DNA from: Actinomycetota bacterium
GTDB taxonomy: Bacteria; Actinomycetota; Aquicultoria; Aquicultorales; Aquicultoraceae
DNA length: 64,000 nucleotides
Direction: 5' to 3'
Assembly: GCA_018333515.1 (NCBI GenBank)
Contig: JAGXSZ010000035.1
Span: 52,322-116,321 of the forward strand
Shown here: positions 42,458 to 51,186 of the stretch, in pieces
Position numbering within the stretch: position 1 is the first letter of the stretch
How the letters are laid out: each line of letters begins with the position of its first letter
The notes under the pieces: model-generated
The model's input: the letters and a program-made list of their open reading frames with translations, nothing else
Told to the model about the DNA's origin: nothing
Database searches by the model: none
Made by a program: the position numbers and the translations under genes

Positions 42458-43519
42458 ATGCGGACGATGACGAAGATTCCTCAAGACACCCAGACGTCGC
42501 TCGAGAGAGTGCTCTGTTACTTACAAGGTGAAAAACCCCAGCGAATCGCGTGTTTTCCAATAATCTTGAACCACGCCGCCCGCGTGTTGGGCGAGCCTGT
42601 CGGCAAGGTTATACGCGACGGCGAACTCTACGGCAAAGCTCATGTCGCTGCTTACAGGAGGTATGGCAACGACATAATACTGTTCCTCTCGACCACGTCC
42701 ACTTTGGCGGAGGCGATGGGGACAAAGATGGTCTTCTTTGATTGGGATGCTCCTCAAATCTCTGAACCGCTCATTCAAGAACTCGATGATATCAAGAAGG
42801 TGCGCATGCCTGATTACCTAAGGGACGGGCGGCTTCCCGTATATCTCGAGGCAACCGAGCTTGCGGTGAGCGAAGTGGGGCACGAGGTGCCGGTAAGCAC
42901 CGTCTTGGCCGGGCCTTTTACTACGGCGGCGGCGCTCCGCCCGATCGAACTCTTCACGCGCGATCTCTACAAGAACAAAGAGTGGGTTCATGAGCTTCTC
43001 GAGATTTGCACGCAGGCCGCAATCGGCTTTATCGATGAGATATTTAAAAGAAAATCCATCCCTTACATCGTTGAGCCGATTGCATCGGCAAGCATTGTGA
43101 GTCCGAAGATGTTCAGAGAGTTCGTAACACCTTACCTTAAACGCATAGCCGACCACATTCATGCTAACGGCGGCGGCCTGCCCGCCTGCCTTCACATCTG
43201 CGGCAAGACGAAGCCCAACTGGGAGGCGATGCTGGAGGCGGATTACGATCTCTGGAGCCTCGATGCCGTCGATATGGGCGAGGCGAAAGACGCAGCAGGC
43301 CACCGGGTCGTCTTTGTCGGAAACGTAACCCCGGCTAATCTGCTGAAGAACTCGCCGGAAGAGATCGACGCCGAGGCCAAGTTGGTCTGCGAGAAGGCTC
43401 TGGATGCTCCGCGGGGCTTGATCCTCGGCTCCGGCTGTGAGGTACCGATTGATACCCCGCCGGAAAACATCGATGCGCTGATTAACGCGGCCCGCAAGTA
43501 CGGCAGATTCGATAACTAA
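42458..43519 (+). CDS. UroD/MtaA-type methyltransferase 1
   Basis: A 353-residue TIM-barrel protein of the uroporphyrinogen-decarboxylase superfamily. It lacks the HemE signatures and instead has the zinc ligands of cobalamin-dependent methyltransferases: H246-x-C248 (CLHICGKTKP) and C327 (LGSGCEVP). MtaA, MtbA and CmuA use this site to activate a thiol or substrate. Its gene starts 20 bp after the corrinoid gene and has a good GGAG. It may move methyl groups to or from the corrinoid protein. Whether it handles the primary substrate, as CmuA does, or the acceptor, as MtaA does, is not readable. Confidence 0.85.
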   Translation: MRTMTKIPQDTQTSLERVLCYLQGEKPQRIACFPIILNHAARVLGEPVGKVIRDGELYGKAHVAAYRRYGNDIILFLSTTSTLAEAMGTKMVFFDWDAPQISEPLIQELDDIKKVRMPDYLRDGRLPVYLEATELAVSEVGHEVPVSTVLAGPFTTAAALRPIELFTRDLYKNKEWVHELLEICTQAAIGFIDEIFKRKSIPYIVEPIASASIVSPKMFREFVTPYLKRIADHIHANGGGLPACLHICGKTKPNWEAMLEADYDLWSLDAVDMGEAKDAAGHRVVFVGNVTPANLLKNSPEEIDAEAKLVCEKALDAPRGLILGSGCEVPIDTPPENIDALINAARKYGRFDN

Positions 43520-43531
43520 GCGGGGAGAGTC

Positions 43532-44569
43532 TTGAACGAGAGAGAGCGCTTGATCAGTGTGTTAAGAAAAGAGCCCGCCGACCGGCGTCCTTTTATCTGT
43601 CCCGGCGGCATGATGACGATGGTCGTCACCGAACTCATGGAGAAAATCGAGTGTTACTGGCCGGAGGCCCACATCGATGCCGAGAAAATGGCGGCGCTTA
43701 CTATGGCGGCGAACCGCTTAGCGGGTATTGAAAACCTCGGTGTGCCGTTCTGTATGACGGTCGAGGCCGAGGCGATGGGTGCGGAGGTCGACCTCGGCAC
43801 TAAAGACATAGAGCCGAGGGTCGTCGCGTATGCCGCAAACTCGATGGCGGACATGGACGCCCTGTCGGCGATCGATGTTATGAGTGGGCGCGCGAAGGTG
43901 TGCGTCGATGCCGTAAAGATATTGAAGCAAAAGGCGCCGGATGTTCCCGTTATCGCAAACCTCACGGGACCTGTAAGCTTGGCGACGTCTCTTGTCGACC
44001 CACTCGTCTATTACCGGGCGCTGCGAAAAGACAAAGAGGCGGCGCATGCGCTTACCGGGCGCTCGACCGAGAGCCTTATAGCGTTCGGTGACGCCATGCT
44101 TGAAGCGGGGGCGGATGTTCTCTGCATTGCCGACCCGAGCGCCACCGGCGAAATAATCGGGCGCGAAGCGTTCGGTGAATTCGTGCTACCGTACCTAAAC
44201 GAGATGCTCGACCATTTTCGTAACGTCTTCGATGTTCCCGCCATCGTTCATATCTGCGGCGATGTGCGAAGCCTTGGAACGGCGCTCGCCGATATTTCCG
44301 CCGAGGCGATCAGCGTCGATTCGGTTGTCGGCATAAAGACGCTCAAAGAACTTATCGGAGGTAAAGTCACCATGGGCAATATCAGCACGCGCTTGCTTGA
44401 GAAAGGCGAGCCGGACTCGGTGTTTAAGTCGGGCATGAACGCACTCGTTAGCGGCGGTGTCGATATTCTTGCGCCGGCGTGCGGTATCAGCCCAAAAACG
44501 CCGATTCGGAACATCAGAAGCCTCCCGAAGGCTATCGCGCGAACCAAACCCCAGGCGCCCTGTTGTTAG
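43532..44569 (+). CDS. UroD/MtaA-type methyltransferase 2
   Basis: A 345-residue UroD-superfamily methyltransferase, clearly MtaA-like. The N-terminus is ERERLISVLRKEPADRRPFICPGGMMTMV, the zinc ligands are H240-x-C242 (IVHICGDVRSL) and C317 (LAPACGIS), and it ends in a Cys-Cys pair. The TTG start at 43532 has GGGGAGAG and lies 12 bp after the previous gene. Having two such proteins beside one corrinoid protein suggests one takes methyl from the substrate and the other passes it to an acceptor such as tetrahydrofolate or a thiol. Confidence 0.85.
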   Translation: MNERERLISVLRKEPADRRPFICPGGMMTMVVTELMEKIECYWPEAHIDAEKMAALTMAANRLAGIENLGVPFCMTVEAEAMGAEVDLGTKDIEPRVVAYAANSMADMDALSAIDVMSGRAKVCVDAVKILKQKAPDVPVIANLTGPVSLATSLVDPLVYYRALRKDKEAAHALTGRSTESLIAFGDAMLEAGADVLCIADPSATGEIIGREAFGEFVLPYLNEMLDHFRNVFDVPAIVHICGDVRSLGTALADISAEAISVDSVVGIKTLKELIGGKVTMGNISTRLLEKGEPDSVFKSGMNALVSGGVDILAPACGISPKTPIRNIRSLPKAIARTKPQAPCC

Positions 44570-44598
44570 ATCAAAGAGGTGTTGGAGGAGCCTGATCG

Positions 44599-46443
44599 AT
44601 GGAAGAATTCGAGGTACAATTCCTGCCGCAAGGCAAGACGGTACGAGTTCGCAAGGGTATGAGCGTGCTCGATGCGGCGCGCGAAGCCTTTATCGACATC
44701 GAAACGTCGTGCAACGGAAAGGGCACCTGCGGGAAGTGCCGCATCCGCTATGTCGAGGGGACGGCGGGTGCGCCGCACCGCGACGAGCTTATCCATATCG
44801 GCAAAGAAGACCTCGATGCCGGGGTTCGTCTGGCATGCAGGACTACTGTCTCGGACAGGGCATCCGTTAACGTTATCGACGAACCGAAGAAGAAGCACCG
44901 CATCTTATCGGAAGGCTTCATGCCGTCGTTTACGCTCGACCCCAACATTCGCAAGGTCTACGTTGACTTGCCAAAGCCGTCGCTTGAAGATAATGTCGAC
45001 GATATCGGGCGCCTTGAGCGGGCGCTCGGTCTTCGCATTGCGGATAGTATGCCGATAAGTCTTCTCCGGGAACTCCCCGGCATATTGCGCGAGAATGATT
45101 TCAAGTTGACGATAGTCCATTCCGGCGGGGACATCATCGCCATAGAGGCCGGAGATACGTCCGCACGGTGCTACGGGGTCGCGGTCGATATCGGGACTAC
45201 GACCGTCGTTGCCTCGCTGGTCGATCTTGACTCCGGAGATGAGCGCGCTTCGGCCTCGATGATCAACCCGCAGAAGAATTACGGCCTCGATGTGCTCACG
45301 CGAATCGGGCACATCCGGGCACATCCGGGAGCGTTGCATGTACTTAGCGGCCTTATCCGGCAAGGCATTAACGCGCTCATCGGCGAGGTGTGTGAAACGG
45401 CCGGCGTCGACAGGCAATATATTTATGAGGCGGCGGTCGCCGCCAATTCAACGATGATGCATTTGTTTATCGGTGTCGATGCGACGGCTCTCGGCTCGTC
45501 GCCGTACGTTTCGGTATTTACGTCCGCCCGGAGCCTGCCCGCGGCCAAACTCGGCCTGGAAATATCCGAATGTGGAACCGTCTATTGTTTGCCCGCGGTC
45601 TCGAGCTATATCGGCGCCGACATTACCGCCGGGCTTATCGTCGCAGAGCTTGATAGACAGGAACAGAAAGCGCTCTTTATCGACATCGGCACCAATGGCG
45701 AGATAGTATTTGGCTCGAAGGACGGCTTGTACGCCTGTTCGTGCGCGGCCGGGCCCGCGCTCGAGGGGATGAACATCACTTGTGGGATGCGGGCTGCCGA
45801 GGGCGCCGTCGAGAAGGTCTTTATCGATGACGTTGTATCCATTCATACGATCGGGGACAAGCCCGCTACCGGGATATGCGGCAGCGGGATTATAGACGTG
45901 GTCGCCGAGCTTATCAAAGCGGGGGCGATAGCGCCATCAGGCAGGCTCGCCAAGTTCGCTGATGGCGAGGCGCCGCTCGCATGCCACGCGCACCTGCGAA
46001 ATGGTAATAAGGGGGTTCGCTTTGTGCTCAGCGACGCGTGTGAGACACGAAGCGAGGTCGCTATTACCCAAAAAGATATCCGGCAGGTACAGCTTGCCAA
46101 AGGGGCGATTTTGTCCGGCATCGTGTCGCTGACAAGTCAGCTCAATATCGGCGTGGCCGATATTGAGCGGGTCTATGTCGCCGGCGCATTCGGCCGGCAC
46201 GTTCGATTAGAAAGTCTTGCACGCCTGGGAGTGTTTCCAGATGAGTGTCTCGACCGGGTCACACTGGTCGGGAATTCGGCGAAGACCGGGGCGATGCTCT
46301 GCTTGTTATCGAAAGAGAAGCGGGAAGAGGCGACCCGCGTTGCGCGGCGCGTTCACTATATCGAACTTTCGTGTTACCCGCGTTATGACCGCTTGTTCGC
46401 AGAGTGCCTGGCGTTTCCCAAGACAAAAGGGGAAATTCGTTGA
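44599..46443 (+). CDS. RACo-like reductive activator of corrinoid proteins (2Fe-2S, DUF4445)
   Basis: A 614-residue protein. Residues 1-90 are a plant-type [2Fe-2S] ferredoxin domain with Cys38, Cys44, Cys47 and Cys80 (CNGKGTCGKC, then LACR). A linker follows, then the ASKHA-type ATPase domain from about 180 (VAVDIGTTTVVASLVDL, AANSTMMHLFIG, LFIDIGTNGEIVFG, GICGSGIIDVVAELI, VYVAGAFGRH). RACo proteins use ATP to reduce inactive Co(II) corrinoid back to Co(I). ATG 44599 follows GGAGGAG. Its stop overlaps the TTG start of the oxoprolinase-like gene, so the two are coupled. Confidence 0.93.
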   Translation: MEEFEVQFLPQGKTVRVRKGMSVLDAAREAFIDIETSCNGKGTCGKCRIRYVEGTAGAPHRDELIHIGKEDLDAGVRLACRTTVSDRASVNVIDEPKKKHRILSEGFMPSFTLDPNIRKVYVDLPKPSLEDNVDDIGRLERALGLRIADSMPISLLRELPGILRENDFKLTIVHSGGDIIAIEAGDTSARCYGVAVDIGTTTVVASLVDLDSGDERASASMINPQKNYGLDVLTRIGHIRAHPGALHVLSGLIRQGINALIGEVCETAGVDRQYIYEAAVAANSTMMHLFIGVDATALGSSPYVSVFTSARSLPAAKLGLEISECGTVYCLPAVSSYIGADITAGLIVAELDRQEQKALFIDIGTNGEIVFGSKDGLYACSCAAGPALEGMNITCGMRAAEGAVEKVFIDDVVSIHTIGDKPATGICGSGIIDVVAELIKAGAIAPSGRLAKFADGEAPLACHAHLRNGNKGVRFVLSDACETRSEVAITQKDIRQVQLAKGAILSGIVSLTSQLNIGVADIERVYVAGAFGRHVRLESLARLGVFPDECLDRVTLVGNSAKTGAMLCLLSKEKREEATRVARRVHYIELSCYPRYDRLFAECLAFPKTKGEIR

Positions 46444-48398
46444 GTTTAGGAATCGGAATCGACACCGGCGGAACCTTTACCGATAGTGTTATCGTCGAAA
46501 TCGACTCAGGGCGGGTGATATCAAAAGCGAAGGCCCTGACGACTAAACAAGATTTAAAGATCGGAGTGAAGAACTCCCTTGATGGCCTCGACAAAAGTCT
46601 ATTTCAGCAGGTGAGGCTGGTGTCGCTCTCGACTACGCTCGCGACAAATAGCGTCGTCGAGGGCAAGGGTTCTCGGGTCGGCCTCATCATGGCGGTTCCT
46701 AATCCCGCCACCTTCGCATTTCAAACCGACGTACCCCCCGAAGATATAGCGATTATAGCCGGCGCCCACAATAAGAACGGCGAGGTCTCGACCGGTCTTG
46801 ATATGGCGGGGGCCACCGAGGCGATCCATGGCATGCTCGATCGGGTCGATGCCTTTGCGGTCTCAAGCTATTTCAGCATCTACAACGCGGAGCATGAGGT
46901 AAAAATCAAGGAACTCGTGACGTCGGCGTGTTTGCGACCCGTCGTCTGCGGCCACGAACTCTCCGGCCATGTCGGCATGGTCGAGCGAGCCGCGACCGCC
47001 GTGCTCAACGCGCAACTCTTGCCTGTTATAAGGGAATTGATCGAGGCTGTCAAAGACATGCTTGCCGATAACGGGATAGCCGCTCCGCTTATGGTGGTAA
47101 AAGGCGACGGTACGCTCATCGCCGAGCATATCGCCGTCGATAAGCCGGTCGAGACAGTGCTTTCCGGGCCGGCCGCGAGTGTCGTCGGCGCATGCGAGCT
47201 TACCGGCTTAAGAGACGCTATTGTGGTCGATATGGGCGGCACTACAACCGATATAGGTATCGTCCGCTCGGGCGTGGTTACGACGAGCGATGAGGGCGCG
47301 GTTGTCGGCGGACGGCAGACGCGTGTGCAAGCGGTCGATATGTTGACTGTCGGTTTAGGGGGAGATAGTAAGATCGCGGTTGCATCACCCCAGGACATAC
47401 GGATTGGGCCGCGCCGGGCCACCCCGCTGTGCTCGACGGCGTCTCAATTTCCCGCTATCAAGGATGCCCTTAGCGCAATGCTGTCGGTGCGTGGAAAGAG
47501 GTTAAACGAGTTCGACCTCGATTTCTTTACCCTCATAAAGCGCCCGGGGTTTGTGCTCTCAAAACATGAGCAGGCTTTGATCGACGCGCTCGACGACAGG
47601 GTTCTTCACCGAGATCTGATATATGAGCAGATCGGCCCGTTTGTCGATGTCGAGCGCTTTGTCGAACTCGGTTTTGTGGCCGAGGTCTCGTTTACGCCAA
47701 CCGATGCTCTTCATGCCGGGGGTGAACTAGATATCTGGGATAGCGAGGTCGCGAGCCTTGCCGCCGACGTTTTGGCGGGCAAGGCGGGCTTGGGCCGGGA
47801 CGAGCTGCTTGAACGCATTTTTCGCGAAATTATCGAGCGCCTGAAGCTTCATATCACCACAAAGGCACTGTTTGATGACGATGCGCCCGGTTTGTTCCGG
47901 TCTGATACGGCGCTCAAATTTCTCGATTATCTGTTGCGTCTCAATGGCGAGAGCGGGGTCTCGGCCGACCTGGCACTAAAGCGACCGATCATCGCTGTCG
48001 GTGCGCCCGTGGGGGCATATTTTCCGCAAGTCGCACGAGAGCTAGGCACGCGGCTGGTCATTCCCGAGCATTCGGAAGTCGCCAATGCGGTAGGCGCCAT
48101 AACCGGAAGGGTAATCGAGCGGGCAGAGGCATATATTAGGCCCGACAAACAGAGCGGGTTTGTTGTTGTCGCTACCGATATACACACACGATTTGGCGCG
48201 CTCGATGACGCTGTGTTCTTTGCCGAGAACTATGTTCGCTCCGTCGCCGCGGAGCGTGCGACACAAAGCGGCGGCTCAAGCATCGACGTCACCATCGACA
48301 GGGAAGAAGTGGAAGCTCCGTTAGCAAGCGGCTGGGGTGATGCCGTCTTTATGGAGCTTAAGCTTATTGCGACCGCAACTGGAAAACCGCTGACTTAA
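46440..48398 (+). CDS. hydantoinase/oxoprolinase-family ASKHA protein
   Basis: A 652-residue protein resembling the N-terminal and A-domain half of hydantoinase A/5-oxoprolinase: GIGIDTGGTFTDSVIVE (phosphate-binding loop), LVSLSTTLATNSVVEGKG and AIVVDMGGTTTDIGIV. The TTG at 46440 overlaps the RACo stop (TTGA) and follows AGGGGAAA; an ATG at 46404 would lie inside the RACo gene. In demethylation loci such proteins accompany corrinoid genes, but their reaction is not established. It may hydrolyse ATP to activate a substrate, or act as a second activator. The stop overlaps the convergent DUF1638 gene. Confidence 0.85.
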   Translation: MSLGIGIDTGGTFTDSVIVEIDSGRVISKAKALTTKQDLKIGVKNSLDGLDKSLFQQVRLVSLSTTLATNSVVEGKGSRVGLIMAVPNPATFAFQTDVPPEDIAIIAGAHNKNGEVSTGLDMAGATEAIHGMLDRVDAFAVSSYFSIYNAEHEVKIKELVTSACLRPVVCGHELSGHVGMVERAATAVLNAQLLPVIRELIEAVKDMLADNGIAAPLMVVKGDGTLIAEHIAVDKPVETVLSGPAASVVGACELTGLRDAIVVDMGGTTTDIGIVRSGVVTTSDEGAVVGGRQTRVQAVDMLTVGLGGDSKIAVASPQDIRIGPRRATPLCSTASQFPAIKDALSAMLSVRGKRLNEFDLDFFTLIKRPGFVLSKHEQALIDALDDRVLHRDLIYEQIGPFVDVERFVELGFVAEVSFTPTDALHAGGELDIWDSEVASLAADVLAGKAGLGRDELLERIFREIIERLKLHITTKALFDDDAPGLFRSDTALKFLDYLLRLNGESGVSADLALKRPIIAVGAPVGAYFPQVARELGTRLVIPEHSEVANAVGAITGRVIERAEAYIRPDKQSGFVVVATDIHTRFGALDDAVFFAENYVRSVAAERATQSGGSSIDVTIDREEVEAPLASGWGDAVFMELKLIATATGKPLT

Positions 48399-49015
48399 GG
48401 CTTACAAGCGACCAGCTTACACTTCGCCAGTTCTTCCTGGAGAATCTTTGAATCGGCTACGGTCGTTTCGAGGGTAAGATTAAAATCTCCGCAGAACTGC
48501 TCGGCTTTAGCCAAAAAGTGATCGTTATCGCCGACCCCGGTATCGATATAAAGCCCCCGCCTGTAATGGGTAAACAGCCGCTTTGCCATTTCAAGAGGGT
48601 CCTTTCCATGGCGCACTGCGCGATCGAGTTTAAGCTCTTTAATCACCATGTGCGCGCCTATCTCGGCCCAGCCGGGAGTCATGAACCATGTGCCGACCTC
48701 TTTCTTTACCTCTTCTCCATACCGTTCGGGGGTTAACAGCATAGAGATGCAGTCGTCGTACTGCGGCAGCACGACCGGGATATCGACTTCGTGCTCGATA
48801 CCTTTGAGCGACTGACAGTAGCCGTAACCGAGAAAGACAACATCGACTTCATCTTTGATGAGGTCGATGTGATTCTTGATCTCCTGCTTCATCTTCTCGG
48901 GATAGATATGAAGCGCGGCCTGCAGGTAGACGACCTTTTCCACTTCCGGGGTTTTTTCCAGCAATATATCGAACTCGCGCTTGATCATATCGCACGCGAT
49001 TACACCGAGTTTCAT
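48395..49015 (-). CDS. DUF1638 protein
   Basis: A 206-residue protein starting MKLGVIACDMIKREFDILLEKTPE. The DUF1638 pattern includes VVFLGYGYCQSLKGIEHEVDIPVVLPQYDDCISMLLTPERY and the late segment RGLYIDTGVGDNDHFLAKAEQFC. The conserved Cys residues (about C8, C86, C101) could bind metal or corrinoid. DUF1638 genes are commonly found among corrinoid-methyltransferase and RACo genes in anaerobes; the function is unknown. It is on the opposite strand and convergent, with ATG 49015 behind AAAGGAGT, so it is regulated separately but probably serves the same pathway. Confidence 0.88.
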   Translation of the reverse strand: MKLGVIACDMIKREFDILLEKTPEVEKVVYLQAALHIYPEKMKQEIKNHIDLIKDEVDVVFLGYGYCQSLKGIEHEVDIPVVLPQYDDCISMLLTPERYGEEVKKEVGTWFMTPGWAEIGAHMVIKELKLDRAVRHGKDPLEMAKRLFTHYRRGLYIDTGVGDNDHFLAKAEQFCGDFNLTLETTVADSKILQEELAKCKLVACKP

Positions 49016-49257
49016 CCAGACTCCTTTCCGGGGTAATAACCAATTACGGATATTTCCACGTCTACCTAGCAATATATGATAATATGATACTAATAATAAC
49101 CCAAACTATAGCTAATTAACAATAACGCTTGTGCTTAAAAGCATATGGCAACTGAGCAACGGTCAATATCCCATTTATAATAGAGTATCCCTTTGTCTAA
49201 ACCATCACTTAACTCTGAGATAAGGTCTATGTTTATCAGAAAGACCAGTCAATATAG

Positions 49258-49311
49258 CAAGTAAGTGCTTTACTTGTATAATAGTTTATTATATAATATA
49301 TAATAAACTAT
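49258..49311. promoter_or_regulatory. two adjacent dyads and -10 box upstream of the ABC importer operon
   Basis: CAAGTAA (49258-49264)/TTACTTG (49270-49276) is a perfect 7-bp dyad. It is followed by TATAAT (49277-49282). ATAGTTTATTATAT (49281-49294)/ATATAATAAACTAT (49298-49311) is a perfect 14-bp inverted repeat overlapping the -10. The remaining 49016-49257 and 49312-49409 are AT-rich with no gene. Tight regulation by a dimeric repressor is likely; no regulator gene is adjacent. Confidence 0.65.
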
Positions 49312-49409
49312 AAGCTTCGAAGGACATACTTTTACCACTCGAAGGAAGGGCTTCTAGATCTTTGTCCAAGAATCATAACCCTGCTAAGAAGGTTAGGAGG
49401 AAATTACTA

Positions 49410-50312
49410 ATGTTAAAAGCCCTGAAGCGGGAATCGGGTAACGATAGGAATAGTCTCATCCGAAGCGACGTAACTGTCCCCGGCCACGATCCTACAGTAA
49501 CGGCTGAAACTAAGATTTCGGTTACGAATATCAACCATTACTTCAAATCTTCCAACGGAAAAGCCACCCATGCCCTTAAGAATATAAGTCTCGATGTCGC
49601 CGACCATGAGTTCGTCGCTATTGTTGGTCCGAGCGGTTGTGGTAAAAGCACGCTTTTAAACATCATGTCAGGTCTTTTTAAGGCAACAGAAGGAAACGTA
49701 TACTTTGATGGGCAGCTTCTACAGGGGATTACTCCTAAGATAGGCTACATTTCCCAGGCGGATGCGCTTATGCCATGGCGAACTTTGACTGAAAATGCCG
49801 AGCTGGGCCTAGAGATAAAAGGAATCTCCAAGGCAGAGAGACGCGAGATTGCCAAAGATCTTATCGAGAGAACTGGTCTCAAAGGCTTTGAGAATAGCTA
49901 TCCGTATGAACTATCAGGGGGAATGAGAAAAAGGGCCTCGATAATCAGGACACTCGCGCTCGACCCGGAGGTATTTTTCATGGACGAGCCGTTTGGGGCG
50001 CTGGACGTGTTCACGCGCGAGATGCTGCAGGACGACATTTTAAAGCTCTGGCAGGAGACGAAGAAGACCATCGTCTTTGTTACTCATGATTTGGCCGAAG
50101 CCATTACCCTTGCCGACCGCGTTGTCCTTATGACCGCTCGGCCTTCTACAATTAAGGCTCAGTATGACATCCCATTATCACGGCCGAGGTCGGCGCTCGA
50201 AACGCGCTTCGAGCGCCGTTTTGTCGAATTGCAGAAGCTCATCTGGAACGATTTAAGAGGTGAAGTTATGAAAGCGAGAGGGAACGAAGCGTATGAATGC
50301 ATCGAGCTATAG
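49410..50312 (+). CDS. NitT/TauT-type ABC transporter ATP-binding protein
   Basis: A 300-residue ATPase: Walker A GPSGCGKSTLLNIMSGL, Q-loop IGYISQADALMPWRT, signature LSGGMRKRASIIRTLAL, Walker B VFFMDEPFGALD and switch His FVTHDLAEAI. It belongs to the SsuB/TauC/ThiZ-like group that drives uptake of small organic anions, sulfonates, nitrate or thiamine-type precursors. The ATG at 49410 has AGGAGG; a TTG at 49362 is a weaker option. About 35 extra residues precede the conserved domain. Its end overlaps the permease gene by 20 bp. Confidence 0.93.
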   Translation: MLKALKRESGNDRNSLIRSDVTVPGHDPTVTAETKISVTNINHYFKSSNGKATHALKNISLDVADHEFVAIVGPSGCGKSTLLNIMSGLFKATEGNVYFDGQLLQGITPKIGYISQADALMPWRTLTENAELGLEIKGISKAERREIAKDLIERTGLKGFENSYPYELSGGMRKRASIIRTLALDPEVFFMDEPFGALDVFTREMLQDDILKLWQETKKTIVFVTHDLAEAITLADRVVLMTARPSTIKAQYDIPLSRPRSALETRFERRFVELQKLIWNDLRGEVMKARGNEAYECIEL

Positions 50313-51084
50313 ACAGCGCGTAAGTGTCGCAGTAATGAGAATACTACTCATAGGCTCCTTGCTCACAGCCTGGGAATTGCTCGCGGTCTATAAGATTGTT
50401 GACATATTCTTTATTAGTCAACCGTCAGCGATTTTTAGTGATTTAGTGAAAGCTTTCATTTCGCGAGAGATACAGCCCCACCTTTGGATTACCTTGCAGG
50501 AAGCGATGGCCGGACTCTTGATCGGTACGGTAACCGGAGTAGCCCTAGCTTTTGCCCTTGGCAAACTAGAGGTACTCGCCTATGTGCTGGACCCTATTAT
50601 TATAGCACTCTACGGTATACCGAAGTTGGCCCTAGGTCCGATTTTCATACTTTGGTTCGGGCTTGGCATAGAGTCAAAAGTGTTCCTCGCGACCATCATG
50701 GTTTTTTTTCTCGTTTTCTTTAACGCGTTCGCGGGATTTCGGAACGTTGATCCGACTTTGATCGATGCCGTAAGGCTTATGGGCGCGAGCAACTCCCAAG
50801 TTATGAGAAAAGTAGTTTTCCCCTCTTCTGTCCCCTGGATTCTCGCGGGAATTAAAGCGGGCTTGGGGGCGGCGCTGCTCGGTGCGATTGTCGGCGAGTA
50901 TATAGGGGCGAATGCGGGATTAGGTTGGATGATAGAATATGCGGGCGGAATGTATGATATCACTCGCGTGTTTTCCTGCATCATCGTGCTCATGGTGATC
51001 ATGGCAACCCTTAACAGTGGCTTGAGAGTTCTCGAAAAACATATGCTCAGGTGGCGCCCATCGAGCGAACAGACATCATTATGA
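50293..51084 (+). CDS. NitT/TauT-type ABC transporter permease
   Basis: A 263-residue inner-membrane protein with six transmembrane helices and the EAA coupling loop DAVRLMGASNSQVMRKVVFPSSVPWILAGIK that contacts the ATPase. It belongs to the SsuC/TauC-like permease family (BPD_transp_1). It is coupled by overlap to the ATPase gene and followed by a small hairpin (51096-51115), then the binding-protein gene. Confidence 0.93.
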   Translation: MNASSYRQRVSVAVMRILLIGSLLTAWELLAVYKIVDIFFISQPSAIFSDLVKAFISREIQPHLWITLQEAMAGLLIGTVTGVALAFALGKLEVLAYVLDPIIIALYGIPKLALGPIFILWFGLGIESKVFLATIMVFFLVFFNAFAGFRNVDPTLIDAVRLMGASNSQVMRKVVFPSSVPWILAGIKAGLGAALLGAIVGEYIGANAGLGWMIEYAGGMYDITRVFSCIIVLMVIMATLNSGLRVLEKHMLRWRPSSEQTSL

Positions 51085-51095
51085 AAGGGGGCGGG

Positions 51096-51115
51096 TAGCG
51101 ACACGCTAATTTTTT
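51096..51115 (+). terminator. weak hairpin between permease and binding-protein genes
   Basis: TAGCG-ACA-CGCTA (51096-51108) is followed by an A and six T. A 5-bp stem with a T-tract would be a partial terminator or processing site that lets the binding protein be expressed at a different level. Confidence 0.4.
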
Positions 51116-51186
51116 ATTATGTGAAGGGTTTATTTAAGAGTTTTTTTGGGGGAAGTCCTGTTTATTTAAGGAAGGAGTAAGGCGAA

